Source of the DNA: Bacillota bacterium
Lineage (GTDB): Bacteria; Bacillota; Clostridia; Christensenellales; CAG-138
Assembly (NCBI GenBank): GCA_023400985.1
Contig: JAEXEN010000018.1
Coordinates: 1 to 64,000 of the forward strand
Direction: 5' to 3'
DNA length: 64,000 bases
The first letter of the stretch is position 1. Every line of letters starts with the position of its first letter. The notes below the pieces were generated by a model. The model saw only the letters and a program-made list of their open reading frames with translations. It was not told the origin of the DNA and did no database searches. A program made the translations under genes and the position numbers. Shown one piece after another: positions 52,421-60,060 of this stretch.

Positions 52421-53793
52421 TGGAACAGCGCAAAGCGCCGCCTTTAAAGCGCAACGACGATGTTGTTTTGAAAATCGATACGCTCGGCTCGGAGGGGCAG
52501 GGCGTAGGGCGTTACGAAGGCTTTGCCGTATTCGTACCGGGAGCGTTGAGGGGCGAGACGGTCCACGCGCATATTATCAAGGTAGCCGCATCCTATGCGG
52601 TCGGCAAACTTGCGGGCATTGCGGCACAGTCTCCCGATAGGGACGCGCCCGCGTGCCTGCTTTTTTCACGCTGCGGCGGCTGCTCTTTGCAGCACATGCG
52701 TTACGGTGCACAGTTAAGCTTTAAAAGGCAGATCGTATATGACGCGCTTACGCGCATCGGCGGCTTTGAAAATATCTCGGTCAGCGAAACGCTCGGCATG
52801 GAGACCCCTTGGCATTACCGCAATAAAGGGAGCTTTCCGTTTGCAAATGTGGATGGTACGGTGCAGACGGGCTTTTTTGCATTGCGCAGCCACCGCATCG
52901 TACCGCTTGAAAGCTGCCCCATCGAGCATGGAAGTGCAATTGCCGTTGCATTATCCGTCCGCGAATGGGCGAGGCGGTTTTCCGTTCCCGCCTACGAGGA
53001 GGAAACGCACAAGGGCGTATTGCGTCATACCATGGCGCGCATCGCCTTCGACGGCGGCGTGATGGCCGTTATTGTGACGACGGGACCTTTGCCGCACGAA
53101 AAAGAGCTTATTTACATGCTGAGAAACGACGTGCCGCAGCTTAAAAGCGTGATACACAACATCAACGGCGCGCAGACCAATGTGATCTTGGGAGACCGTT
53201 ACAAAACGCTTTGGGGTGCGGAGCGCATCGACCATACGCTTTGCGGCCTTGCGTTTGAAGTGAGCGCAGCCTCGTTTTTGCAGGTGAACACGGAGCAGAC
53301 AGAAAAGCTCTACAAGACCGCGCTCGCGTTTTTGGACCCGCAAAAAAGCGAAACCGTCGCGGATATCTACTGCGGCATCGGCACGATCTCGCTTTTACTC
53401 GCAAAACGCGCAAAGCGCGTGATCGGCGTAGAAAACGTTTCGCAGGCGGTGGAGGACGCGAAGCGCAATGCGCAAAAAAACGGCATCGGCAATGTGGAAT
53501 TTCTTTGCGGCAACGCCGAAAGCGTTCTGCCGGAGCTCGTAAAGGGCGGCGTTACATTTAACGCGGCGATCGTGGATCCGCCCCGTAAAGGCTGCGACGA
53601 AGCCGCTTTAAGGGCCATTGCGGAAGCGGGCGTTTCGCGCCTTGTTTACGTTTCCTGCAACCCGGCGACCTTGGCCAGGGACTGCAAGCTGCTTGCGGAG
53701 CTGGGCTATGCGATCAAAGCTGTGCAGCCGGTCGATATGTTCCCGCAGACGGAGCATGTGGAAAGCGTGGTAAGTTTTAAAAAAGCGAGGTAA
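52420..53793 (+). CDS. 23S rRNA (uracil-C5)-methyltransferase, RlmD/RumA family
   Basis: A 457-residue TrmA/RumA-type enzyme that makes 5-methyluridine in rRNA (or in tRNA in some paralogues). Domains: TRAM (about 8-65), an iron-sulfur region with Cys in PACLLFSRCGGCSLQ, and a SAM domain with DIYCGIGTISLLLAK, DPPRKGCDE and the catalytic cysteine in VYVSCNPATLARD. The iron-sulfur cysteines set it near RlmD/RlmCD. ATG 52420 overlaps pfkA's stop by one base and has GAGG 5 bases upstream. Whether it modifies U747, U1939 or both cannot be read here. Confidence 0.9.
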   Translation: MEQRKAPPLKRNDDVVLKIDTLGSEGQGVGRYEGFAVFVPGALRGETVHAHIIKVAASYAVGKLAGIAAQSPDRDAPACLLFSRCGGCSLQHMRYGAQLSFKRQIVYDALTRIGGFENISVSETLGMETPWHYRNKGSFPFANVDGTVQTGFFALRSHRIVPLESCPIEHGSAIAVALSVREWARRFSVPAYEEETHKGVLRHTMARIAFDGGVMAVIVTTGPLPHEKELIYMLRNDVPQLKSVIHNINGAQTNVILGDRYKTLWGAERIDHTLCGLAFEVSAASFLQVNTEQTEKLYKTALAFLDPQKSETVADIYCGIGTISLLLAKRAKRVIGVENVSQAVEDAKRNAQKNGIGNVEFLCGNAESVLPELVKGGVTFNAAIVDPPRKGCDEAALRAIAEAGVSRLVYVSCNPATLARDCKLLAELGYAIKAVQPVDMFPQTEHVESVVSFKKAR

Positions 53794-53802
53794 TATCTGT
53801 TT

Positions 53803-54408
53803 ATGGACGTAAATATTTTGTTGTTTCAAAATTTTGAAACGTTGGATGTGTTTGGACCGGTAGAAATTTTAGGCCACATCGATGCATATCGCTTGCGCTT
53901 TATTTCCGTAGACGGCGGTGTTATCCAAAGCAAACAAGGGGCGGATATTTTAACGGAGCCTATAAACGAAGCAGATCATTCCGGTATTTTATTGGTTCCC
54001 GGCGGTCAGGGTACCCGGCTTCTCGTCAAGGATCCTATATTTATTGAAAAGCTCAATCAGATTGCGTCCCAATCGCTGTACTGTCTCACAGTATGTACGG
54101 GTTCTGCTCTTTTGGCAAAAACCGGATTGTTAGACGGGCGAAAAGCAACTTCCAATAAAAGAGCATTTGATTGGGTAAAGTCTTTAAGCTCAAATGTAGA
54201 GTGGATTACTTGCGCAAGATGGGTCGTAGATGGGAAATTTTATACTTCATCCGGCGTGTCGGCGGGGATGGATATGTCTCTTGGATTTATTCATGATAGG
54301 TTCGGAAAAGAGATTGCAGATGAAACTGCATTTGCCATAGAGTACGTTTGGAATTCCGACAAAGGCAGTGATCTGTTCACTCGACAGCAAATTGACTCAA
54401 AAATATAA
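53803..54408 (+). CDS. DJ-1/PfpI family protein
   Basis: A 201-residue protein with the DJ-1/PfpI glutamine-amidotransferase-like fold. The nucleophile elbow is TVCTGSALL (Cys near residue 99), the acidic residue near the N terminus is FGPVEIL (Glu), and ILLVPGGQGTR precedes them. Members act as glyoxalases, chaperones, proteases or transcription cofactors; this one lacks the AraC-type domain. Codon use is clearly richer in A and T than in the genes before it, and the boundary is only 9 bases after the methyltransferase. It begins the accessory stretch. Confidence 0.82.
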   Translation: MDVNILLFQNFETLDVFGPVEILGHIDAYRLRFISVDGGVIQSKQGADILTEPINEADHSGILLVPGGQGTRLLVKDPIFIEKLNQIASQSLYCLTVCTGSALLAKTGLLDGRKATSNKRAFDWVKSLSSNVEWITCARWVVDGKFYTSSGVSAGMDMSLGFIHDRFGKEIADETAFAIEYVWNSDKGSDLFTRQQIDSKI

Positions 54409-54499
54409 ATAAATCGAAAGATGCACTTTCTGGTTTTGCAGTGTATTTCAGTAAGAAGTTATATAAAGTATTATAAGTATATTGAGAGATGATTGAATC

Positions 54500-55321
54500 A
54501 TGGATATTGGCACCGAGCGGGTATTGCAGTCACTATTGGATAGCATTTCGGCAATAAAAGAAGTGGAATCCATCGGCATAAGCGGAAGCAAAGAGGACAT
54601 CCCCAAGGCAGGTGAGGGTGACATTGATGTTTTTATTTACTGTGATGCGATACCGGAGTTTGAAAAAAGGCAATCCGTCATAAAACAGCTTGGCAGTTTG
54701 ATACAAGAAGAAAAACTGAATATCTTTGAAGGCGGACATTGGGGCGTTGGAGATCTTGTATATATAAACGGTGTAGAAACGTGGCTGATGTACTTTACCG
54801 TAAGCGAAACCTTAAGCAACGCGGAATCCATACTTAAGGGGGATTATCCGGATAAACTGGACAACTATTATTACCCGATCGGCCGCCTTGCCATGTTAAA
54901 AGATATTCGTATCTTATATGATAGCAGAGGATTTTTAAATTCGTTAAAAGAGAGATTGCCGGCATATCCTGATGAGCTGGCAAAAATTTTGGTATCCTAT
55001 CATATGGATAAACTCGAGGATATTGAGGATCTGGAGCGCGCCGTAAGCCGAAAAGACGTACTTTTCTACCACTTTGCAATGGATATAGCCATGGATCATT
55101 TCCTGCAGGCGTTGTTTGCTATAAATAAAGTGTACTTTCCAAGCAGAAAAAAGACGTTGGAGTTTCTTTCGGATTTCCGTATAAAGCCTGAAAAATGCGG
55201 CGAACGCATATTGCATGTGATCCGGCAGGGCTCAAGCTCCGAAAGCCTTACGGTTTCGTATGAGCAATGGAGCAGTTTGGCAGCCGAGCTGAGAGAGCTA
55301 TACATAGAGCAGCCAATGTGA
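54500..55321 (+). CDS. Nucleotidyltransferase-like protein
   Basis: A 273-residue protein. The N-terminal half has a polymerase-beta-type nucleotidyltransferase signature: GISGSKEDIPKAGEGDIDVF with the GS and DxD elements. The C-terminal half is helical and may be the HEPN-like or substrate-binding part. Relatives include aminoglycoside-type adenylyltransferases and toxin-antitoxin MNT proteins, but I cannot name a family with confidence. A+T content matches the DJ-1 gene before it, suggesting joint acquisition. Start at ATG 54500 with a GAGAGATGATTG leader of modest strength. Confidence 0.55.
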   Translation: MDIGTERVLQSLLDSISAIKEVESIGISGSKEDIPKAGEGDIDVFIYCDAIPEFEKRQSVIKQLGSLIQEEKLNIFEGGHWGVGDLVYINGVETWLMYFTVSETLSNAESILKGDYPDKLDNYYYPIGRLAMLKDIRILYDSRGFLNSLKERLPAYPDELAKILVSYHMDKLEDIEDLERAVSRKDVLFYHFAMDIAMDHFLQALFAINKVYFPSRKKTLEFLSDFRIKPEKCGERILHVIRQGSSSESLTVSYEQWSSLAAELRELYIEQPM

Positions 55322-55595
55322 TTTGCGATATTAACGGGAGTCTCTACTTGGTAACCTTACCCGTCGCACATATGCGATCGCATACATTTTGGCGAAGGTC
55401 ATCGTAATACAGCATGTAATCATAGTGGTGCAATACTCTTCCTGCCCCGGTACTCGCCGCAGACACCGCACGCGAGGCCACAGGCCTCGGCCCAAAGGGT
55501 TCCGGCTTCGCCGGACGTTACGCCTGCGCCCGGTGCCTTGCGCTGACATGCTTTCCAGTCCTCTAAACTCTGCGACCTATCCATATGAGCATCTG
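55322..55595. repeat. Gene-free stretch with two strong hairpins
   Basis: No reading frame is supported. Two close palindromes stand out: CGAGGCC-ACA-GGCCTCG at 55473-55489 and TCCGGC-TTC-GCCGGA at 55501-55515. They lie just beyond the broken end of the DUF3089 gene on its downstream side. Similar GC-rich hairpin pairs mark dispersed repeats or recombination scars in many genomes. Confidence 0.5.
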
Positions 55596-55998
55596 TCAAA
55601 GGACCATGCTGCCTTGCGAGTGCCCTGCGAGCACGATCGGGCGCCCGCTGTTCCACCGGCGCAGGTAAGTTTCAAACGCAGCCGTGACGGCGGCAGGGGG
55701 ATTTCATCCACCGCCTTCAGCGCTTCGTCCCGGCCGCCCTGCTTTTGCAGCTCGGCAAAGCGTGCCATACTGATCTGTGGGTACGAGGGCGAAAATACGT
55801 GCGTGCAGCCGAACACCCCCGGAATAAGGACTTCAGCTTATTCGTTTCCCACCGCATTAGAGCGCTTCGGAGGCTGCAGTGGTCGGCATCCTCATCGCAG
55901 CAGGTGGGCAGCACAAAAAAAGTATCCGCGCAGAACGGCGCATGCCCGTTCTGCAAAATACACCAATTTGTCGGATCAAGGTATACACATGCATCCAT
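55596..55998 (-). pseudogene. DUF3089 alpha/beta hydrolase, frameshifted and truncated
   Basis: Joined across three reading frames, the minus strand encodes the front of a DUF3089 protein. Frame one gives MDACVYLDPTNW and DTFFVLPTC up to WETNK (start at 55998 after GGAAGG). A shift near 55830 leads to VLIPGVFGCTHVFSPSYPQI and RFAELQKQGGRDEALKAV. A second shift near 55690 leads to VTAAFETYLRRWNSGRPIVL and the nucleophile elbow AGHSQGS. It then stops at 55596-55598, before the rest of the hydrolase. At least two indels and a lost C-terminal part mark it as dead. The family is a serine hydrolase of unknown substrate. Confidence 0.78.
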
Positions 55999-56037
55999 GA
56001 TCGAACCTTCCGCTTTATTTATTTGGATTGGACACGC

Positions 56038-56154
56038 ATGGTAATGAAGATCATAATTTTAGGTCTTGGGGTTATCGGAACTACATACGGCGATGCTTTT
56101 CGAAAAGCCGGTCTTGAAACCGGGCATTTTATAAGCGCCGGAAAAAAGAAATAG
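56038..56154 (+). pseudogene. Ketopantoate reductase-like N-terminal stub
   Basis: From ATG 56044 the frame reads MKIIILGLGVIGTTYGDAF and stops after 36 residues (KAGLETGHFISAGKKK then TAG). The GLGVIG dinucleotide-binding motif and TTYGDAFRKAG are those of ApbA/PanE-type reductases, which need about 300 residues. No continuation appears before the next gene begins 11 bases later. It is the 5' remnant of a deleted gene, perhaps cut when the gamma-glutamyltransferase gene arrived. An ATG at 56038 is also in frame. Confidence 0.7.
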
Positions 56155-56165
56155 GAGAGGACGTT

Positions 56166-57772
56166 ATGAAGTCCGATGCAACGCGTTATCCATTTCCTTC
56201 ACGCAGGTTTGTTGTCTATGCAAAGAACGGTATCGTCGCTACCAGTCAATATTTGGCGGCGCAAGCCGGGCTGGATATTTTGAAAAGAGGTGGAAACGCG
56301 ATTGACGCCGCAGTCGCGGCCGCAGCCTGCCTCACCGTCGTTGAACCCTGCTCAAACGGTATCGGAGGCGACGCGTTCGCGATTGTTTGGAACGAAGGGA
56401 AACTATACGGACTAAATTCCACGGGGCCTGCTCCAAAACTTTTAAATGCCAAAATGCTTTACGACATGGGTCATACAGAGATGCCTACATATGGTTGGGA
56501 GCCTGTGACCGTACCGGGTATCCCCGCGGCATGGTCAGCACTTTCCGGAAGGTTCGGCAGATTATCCCTTTCAAATACGGTAATGCAGGCTGTGAGCTAT
56601 GCTTCGGAAGGTTTTCCCGTTTCGCCCGTTGTAGCGCAAGGGTGGGGAAGAGCGGCGCAAGTTTATAAAAACAAGCTCGGTGAGGACCTTGCAAAGCACT
56701 GGTACGATACGTTTACGAAGGATGGTACGGCCCCCAAAAGCGGAGAAATTTTCCGGCTTCCCGGCCACGCAAAAACGCTAAATGAGATCGGTAAAACAGG
56801 CGCAGCGAGTTTTTACAGAGGTGAGCTTGCGGCTAGGATCGCGGCCTTTGCTAAGCAAACCGGGGGTATTTGACGGAATCGGACCTTGAGACCTTTCAAC
56901 CGCAGTGGGTGGAGCCTTTGTCCGTTCGCTATAGGGGCTATGATGTTTGGGAACTGCCGCCCAACGGCCACGGGCTTGTTGCGTTGATGGCGCTCAACAT
57001 CCTGGAGGGTTTCGGCCCGTTCGAAATGGGTGATCCCGAAGCCGTTCACCGCCAAATCGAAGCTTTGAAGCTTGCGTTTACCGATGGGCTCAAGTACATA
57101 GCGGATCCGAATTACATGAAAATTGATATTGCTAAGATGTTGTCGCGTGAATATGCTTCCTCGCGCCGCGCTCTCATAATGAACACAGCAATAGTTCCCG
57201 ATCCCGGATGCTTCGATGACCACGGAACGGTTTATCTTGCGACGGCCGATTCCGAGGGGAATATGGTTTCTTATATCCAAAGCAACTATATGGGCTTTGG
57301 TTCCGGGCTTGTCGTTCCGGGCACAGGAATCGCGCTTCATAACCGCGGCGCGAATTTCAGCCTTGATGTACAAAGCGCGAACTGCCTGGCTCCCGGCAAA
57401 CGACCGTATCATACCATCATGCCGGGGTTTTTGACCTGCCAAGGAAAAGCAATCGGGCCTTTTGGTGTGATGGGTGGATTCATGCAGCCGCAGGGTCATG
57501 TGCAGGTGGTAATCAATCTGTTGGATTATGGTTTGAATCCTCAGGCAGCGCTCGATCATCCGCGCTGGCGCTGGGATAAAGGGCCGGAGGTCTCGGTAGA
57601 AGAAAGCTTCGACAGCGCATCTTTAAATGCGCTTGCCGAAAAAGGCCATATCGTCCGGACGGAACCCTCCGGCGGCGCTTTCGGAAGAGGACAGATTATT
57701 TTAAGGGACGGCAATGGCGTTTTAACCGCCGGAACCGAGTGCCGCGCGGATTCTGCGGCGGCGGCGTGGTGA
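56166..57772 (+). pseudogene. ggt: Gamma-glutamyltransferase, interrupted by a one-base frameshift
   Basis: Two abutting frames make one YwrD-type gamma-glutamyltransferase of about 535 residues. The first (56166-56873, 235 residues) has GGNAIDAAVAAAACLTVVEP and GIGGDAFAIVW. The second (from 56870, 300 residues) starts LTESDLETFQPQW and has the catalytic threonine in HGTVYLATAD, then PGKRPYHTIMPGF and GVMGGFMQPQG. Restoring one G in the run of five at 56862-56866 would join them as QTGGYLTESDL. The result would be an enzyme that hydrolyses glutathione or transfers its glutamyl group. No signal peptide, so cytoplasmic. AGGAGAGG precedes the ATG. Sequencing error, phase variation or true decay are all possible. 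Confidence 0.85.
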
Positions 57773-57781
57773 ATAGAAGTT

Positions 57782-58054
57782 ATGAATTCAAAGTCCTACC
57801 AATACGATGCCGTTATCCGATCCGCCGACAAAGGCGGCGCGTATGTTGCTTTTCCATATGATATCCGTACTGAGTTTGGTAAAGGCAGGGTAAAAGTCCA
57901 TGCCACGTTTGATGGTGCGCCTTACGGCGGCAGTATCGTCAACATGGGTGTTAAAAACGCGGATGGTTCGGTGTGTTATATCATTGGAATCCGCAAGGAT
58001 ATACGAGCGAAAATCCGCAAGCAGCAGGGTGACAGCGTCAGAGTTACAATATAG
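57782..58054 (+). CDS. DUF1905 domain protein
   Basis: A 90-residue protein that is one DUF1905 domain, a small beta-barrel: YQYDAVIRSADKGGAYVAFP, VKVHATFDGAPYGGS, then VCYIIGIRKDIRAKI and a DSVRVTI end. The domain often precedes a YdeI-type C-terminal segment, which here is absent but appears in the next gene. Function is unknown. Ribosome site weak (GAATAGAAG). It lies 9 bases after the gamma-glutamyltransferase gene. Confidence 0.82.
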   Translation: MNSKSYQYDAVIRSADKGGAYVAFPYDIRTEFGKGRVKVHATFDGAPYGGSIVNMGVKNADGSVCYIIGIRKDIRAKIRKQQGDSVRVTI

Positions 58055-58108
58055 GAAAGATAGGCATACGTTGTTACACTCCACGTGAAACTGCTAAGGA
58101 GGTACCCT

Positions 58109-58789
58109 ATGTGGAAATGCCCGAAATGCGGACGGGAATTCAAAAATATAGAGCAGAGCCATTTCTGCGGTAAAATCAATACCATCGACGATTACATCGG
58201 CGACCAGCCTGCAGAAGTTCGTCCTCTCTTAAACGCCGTTCGCGAAACGATCCGAACCGCCGCGTCGGACGCTATAGAAAAGATCTCATGGCAGATGCCG
58301 ACATTTTGGCAGGGCGAAAACATCGTACACTTTGCGGCATTCAAAAACCATATTGGGATTTTTCCCGGCGGCGAGGCGGTGGGCGTATTTGCCGATCGGT
58401 TGGCAGGCTACAAAACGAGCAAGGGCTCGATCCGGTTTCCGCTTGATAAGCCGATCGACCACCGGCTGATCTCGGACATCGCGCGCTGGCGCGTGGAACA
58501 GGCAAAGTGCGGCACACCTACCTATGCCGAGCCGGTTATGCGACAAAGGTATCCTATGCCCGATTTCGTTGCCGCCGCCCTTGACCGAAGCTACCTGTGG
58601 GAACGCTACCATTCGAGACCACCCTATCAGCAAAACGACTATGTCGGATGGATTATGCGCGGAAAGCGGAAGGAAACCCGCGAGAAACGGCTCATGCAGA
58701 TGCTTGAGGAACTGCAAGCGGGCGACGCCTATATGGGCATGGAATATGACATTAAGCCAAAAAATAAAACAAAGGAGAGGAATCCGTGA
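58109..58789 (+). CDS. Zinc-ribbon/DUF1801/YdeI-like fusion protein
   Basis: A 226-residue protein. Residues 1-25 form a short zinc ribbon (MWKCPKCGREF and SHFCGK). About 35-145 is a DUF1801 domain (VRPLLNAVRETIRTAA, EKISWQMPTFWQGE, FPGGEAVGVF). The last part (LDRSYLWERYHSRPPYQQND, then WIMRGKRKETREKRLMQMLE) matches the YdeI/OmpD-associated segment linked to bacteriocin tolerance in some annotations. AAGGAGGT is 8 bases upstream of ATG 58109; an earlier ATG at 58085 lacks a site. No activity is established for any of these domains. Confidence 0.8.
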   Translation: MWKCPKCGREFKNIEQSHFCGKINTIDDYIGDQPAEVRPLLNAVRETIRTAASDAIEKISWQMPTFWQGENIVHFAAFKNHIGIFPGGEAVGVFADRLAGYKTSKGSIRFPLDKPIDHRLISDIARWRVEQAKCGTPTYAEPVMRQRYPMPDFVAAALDRSYLWERYHSRPPYQQNDYVGWIMRGKRKETREKRLMQMLEELQAGDAYMGMEYDIKPKNKTKERNP

Positions 58790-58848
58790 TTACACCTTAC
58801 CTTACATTCAATGCGAACTGCAAAGACGCGCTGAACTATATTCCATAA
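58786..58848 (+). pseudogene. VOC-family (PhnB-like) N-terminal stub
   Basis: GTG 58786, with AAAGGAGAGG just upstream, opens a frame reading MITPYLTFNANCKDALNYIP then TAA. That opening is typical of PhnB-like glyoxalase/bleomycin-resistance (VOC) proteins of about 140 residues, where the pattern continues with a Phe/Tyr-rich strand. Here it stops after 20 residues and a different gene begins 24 bases on. The start overlaps the preceding stop by 4 bases, so it was once the next gene in the operon. Confidence 0.7.
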
Positions 58849-58872
58849 GGATCAGGTTATATGGAGGTCAAT

Positions 58873-59439
58873 ATGAATACCGAAAAACGGGAGTTGCCGG
58901 CAGAGCAGCGCGGGGGATTTCTCAAAACTTTACAAAACCGTTTTGAAAAGAACATGCACCGGCATCAGGGTCTTGTTTGGGATGAAGTACAGGCCAAATT
59001 GAAAGCTGACGATAAAAAGCTGTGGTCGCTGAACGAAATGGAAAGAACCGGCGGAGAACCGGATATTGTCGATTTTGACGGCGCTACGAACGAATACATT
59101 TTTTATGATTGCTCGGCGGAAAGCCCCAAAAGCCGTAGAAGCATCTGCTATGACCACCAAGCGCTCGAGTCACGAAAAGAGCATAGGCCGGAGAATAACG
59201 CTGTCGACATGGCGGCTTTCATGGGTATCGAATTGTTGACGGAAGAACAATACAGGGGATTGCAAAAGCTCGGAGAATTTGATTTAAAAACGTCAAGCTG
59301 GGTAAAAACCCCTTCCGGCATCCGAAAACTCGGAGGGGCTCTCTTTTGTGATCGCCGTTACGATACCGTATTCGTATACCACAATGGCGCGGAATCCTAT
59401 TATGCCGTCCGGGGTTTTCGCGGCCTAATAAGGGTTTAG
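58873..59439 (+). CDS. DUF4256 family protein
   Basis: A 188-residue cytoplasmic protein of the DUF4256 family. Landmarks are LQNRFEKNMHRHQGLVWDEV, LWSLNEMERTGGEPDIVDFD, ICYDHQALESRKEHRPENNA, then GIELLTEEQYRGLQKLGEFD and SSWVKTPSGIRKLGGALFCD near the end. It is conserved in scattered Gram-positive and Gram-negative genomes, and its function is unknown; the conserved WSLNEME and SRKEHRP stretches suggest a binding pocket. GGAGGT lies 5 bases before ATG 58873; ATG 58861 is too close to that site. It follows the VOC stub. Confidence 0.85.
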   Translation: MNTEKRELPAEQRGGFLKTLQNRFEKNMHRHQGLVWDEVQAKLKADDKKLWSLNEMERTGGEPDIVDFDGATNEYIFYDCSAESPKSRRSICYDHQALESRKEHRPENNAVDMAAFMGIELLTEEQYRGLQKLGEFDLKTSSWVKTPSGIRKLGGALFCDRRYDTVFVYHNGAESYYAVRGFRGLIRV

Positions 59440-59478
59440 GCCGCCTAATTCCGCGCGGTAAGCGAGGAGATAAAAAAA

Positions 59479-60060
59479 GTGTTTTTTACCAATGGGTCCG
59501 ATATTGAAATCAAACCGGTCAGCAAGGAAAACTGGGGCGATTTTGAGAACTTCTTTGCATCCAACGGGAGGCTGAACCATTGTTGGTGCATGGCTTGGAG
59601 GATGACCAAAGAAGAACTGAAAACCAACACCGCCGAGTGCAGGAAGGCGTTTATCAAGAAACGCGTGTGGGCAGGTATTCCGATCGGCATTTTGGCTTAC
59701 TTTGGCGGCCGTCCGGTCGCATGGTGCTCCATCGCCCCCAGAGAAACGCATCAAGGGCTTAAAGGCGACGACAGCATCAAAAACGTCTGGTCGATCACCT
59801 GCTTTTATATCGTCAGGGAATTTCGCAGAAAAGGGTTCGTACACCTTTTGATCGATTCCGCGAAGGCATACGCCATGGATAGCGGCGCAAAGTTTCTGGA
59901 AGCCTATCCCGTCGATCCGGATTCCCCAAGCTATCGGTTCATGGGTTTCGTGTCGACATTTATAAAAAAGGGGTTCCGTTATGTCAAAGACGCGGGCACG
60001 AGACGCCATGTGATGGTACTTAGCTGCGACTGTGAAAATTCCGGTTTGAGAGGCATATGA
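59479..60060 (+). CDS. GNAT-family acetyltransferase
   Basis: A 193-residue GNAT enzyme. The acetyl-CoA-binding helix is in EFRRKGFVHLLIDSAKAYAM, with a modified R/Q-x-x-G-x-A/G loop (RRKGFV). The CWCMAWRM segment near the N terminus and the EAYPVDPDSPSYRFMG segment belong to a clostridial subfamily often placed in resistance-gene annotations without evidence of a substrate. GTG 59479 is chosen with GGAG about 13 bases upstream. It overlaps the next GNAT gene by ATGA. Confidence 0.8.
   Translation: MFFTNGSDIEIKPVSKENWGDFENFFASNGRLNHCWCMAWRMTKEELKTNTAECRKAFIKKRVWAGIPIGILAYFGGRPVAWCSIAPRETHQGLKGDDSIKNVWSITCFYIVREFRRKGFVHLLIDSAKAYAMDSGAKFLEAYPVDPDSPSYRFMGFVSTFIKKGFRYVKDAGTRRHVMVLSCDCENSGLRGI

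Noticed and set aside
55389..56000. Plus-strand frames of up to about 200 residues
   Set aside because: The opposite strand carries DUF3089 motifs in three frames. The plus-strand frames lack ribosome sites and recognisable domains.
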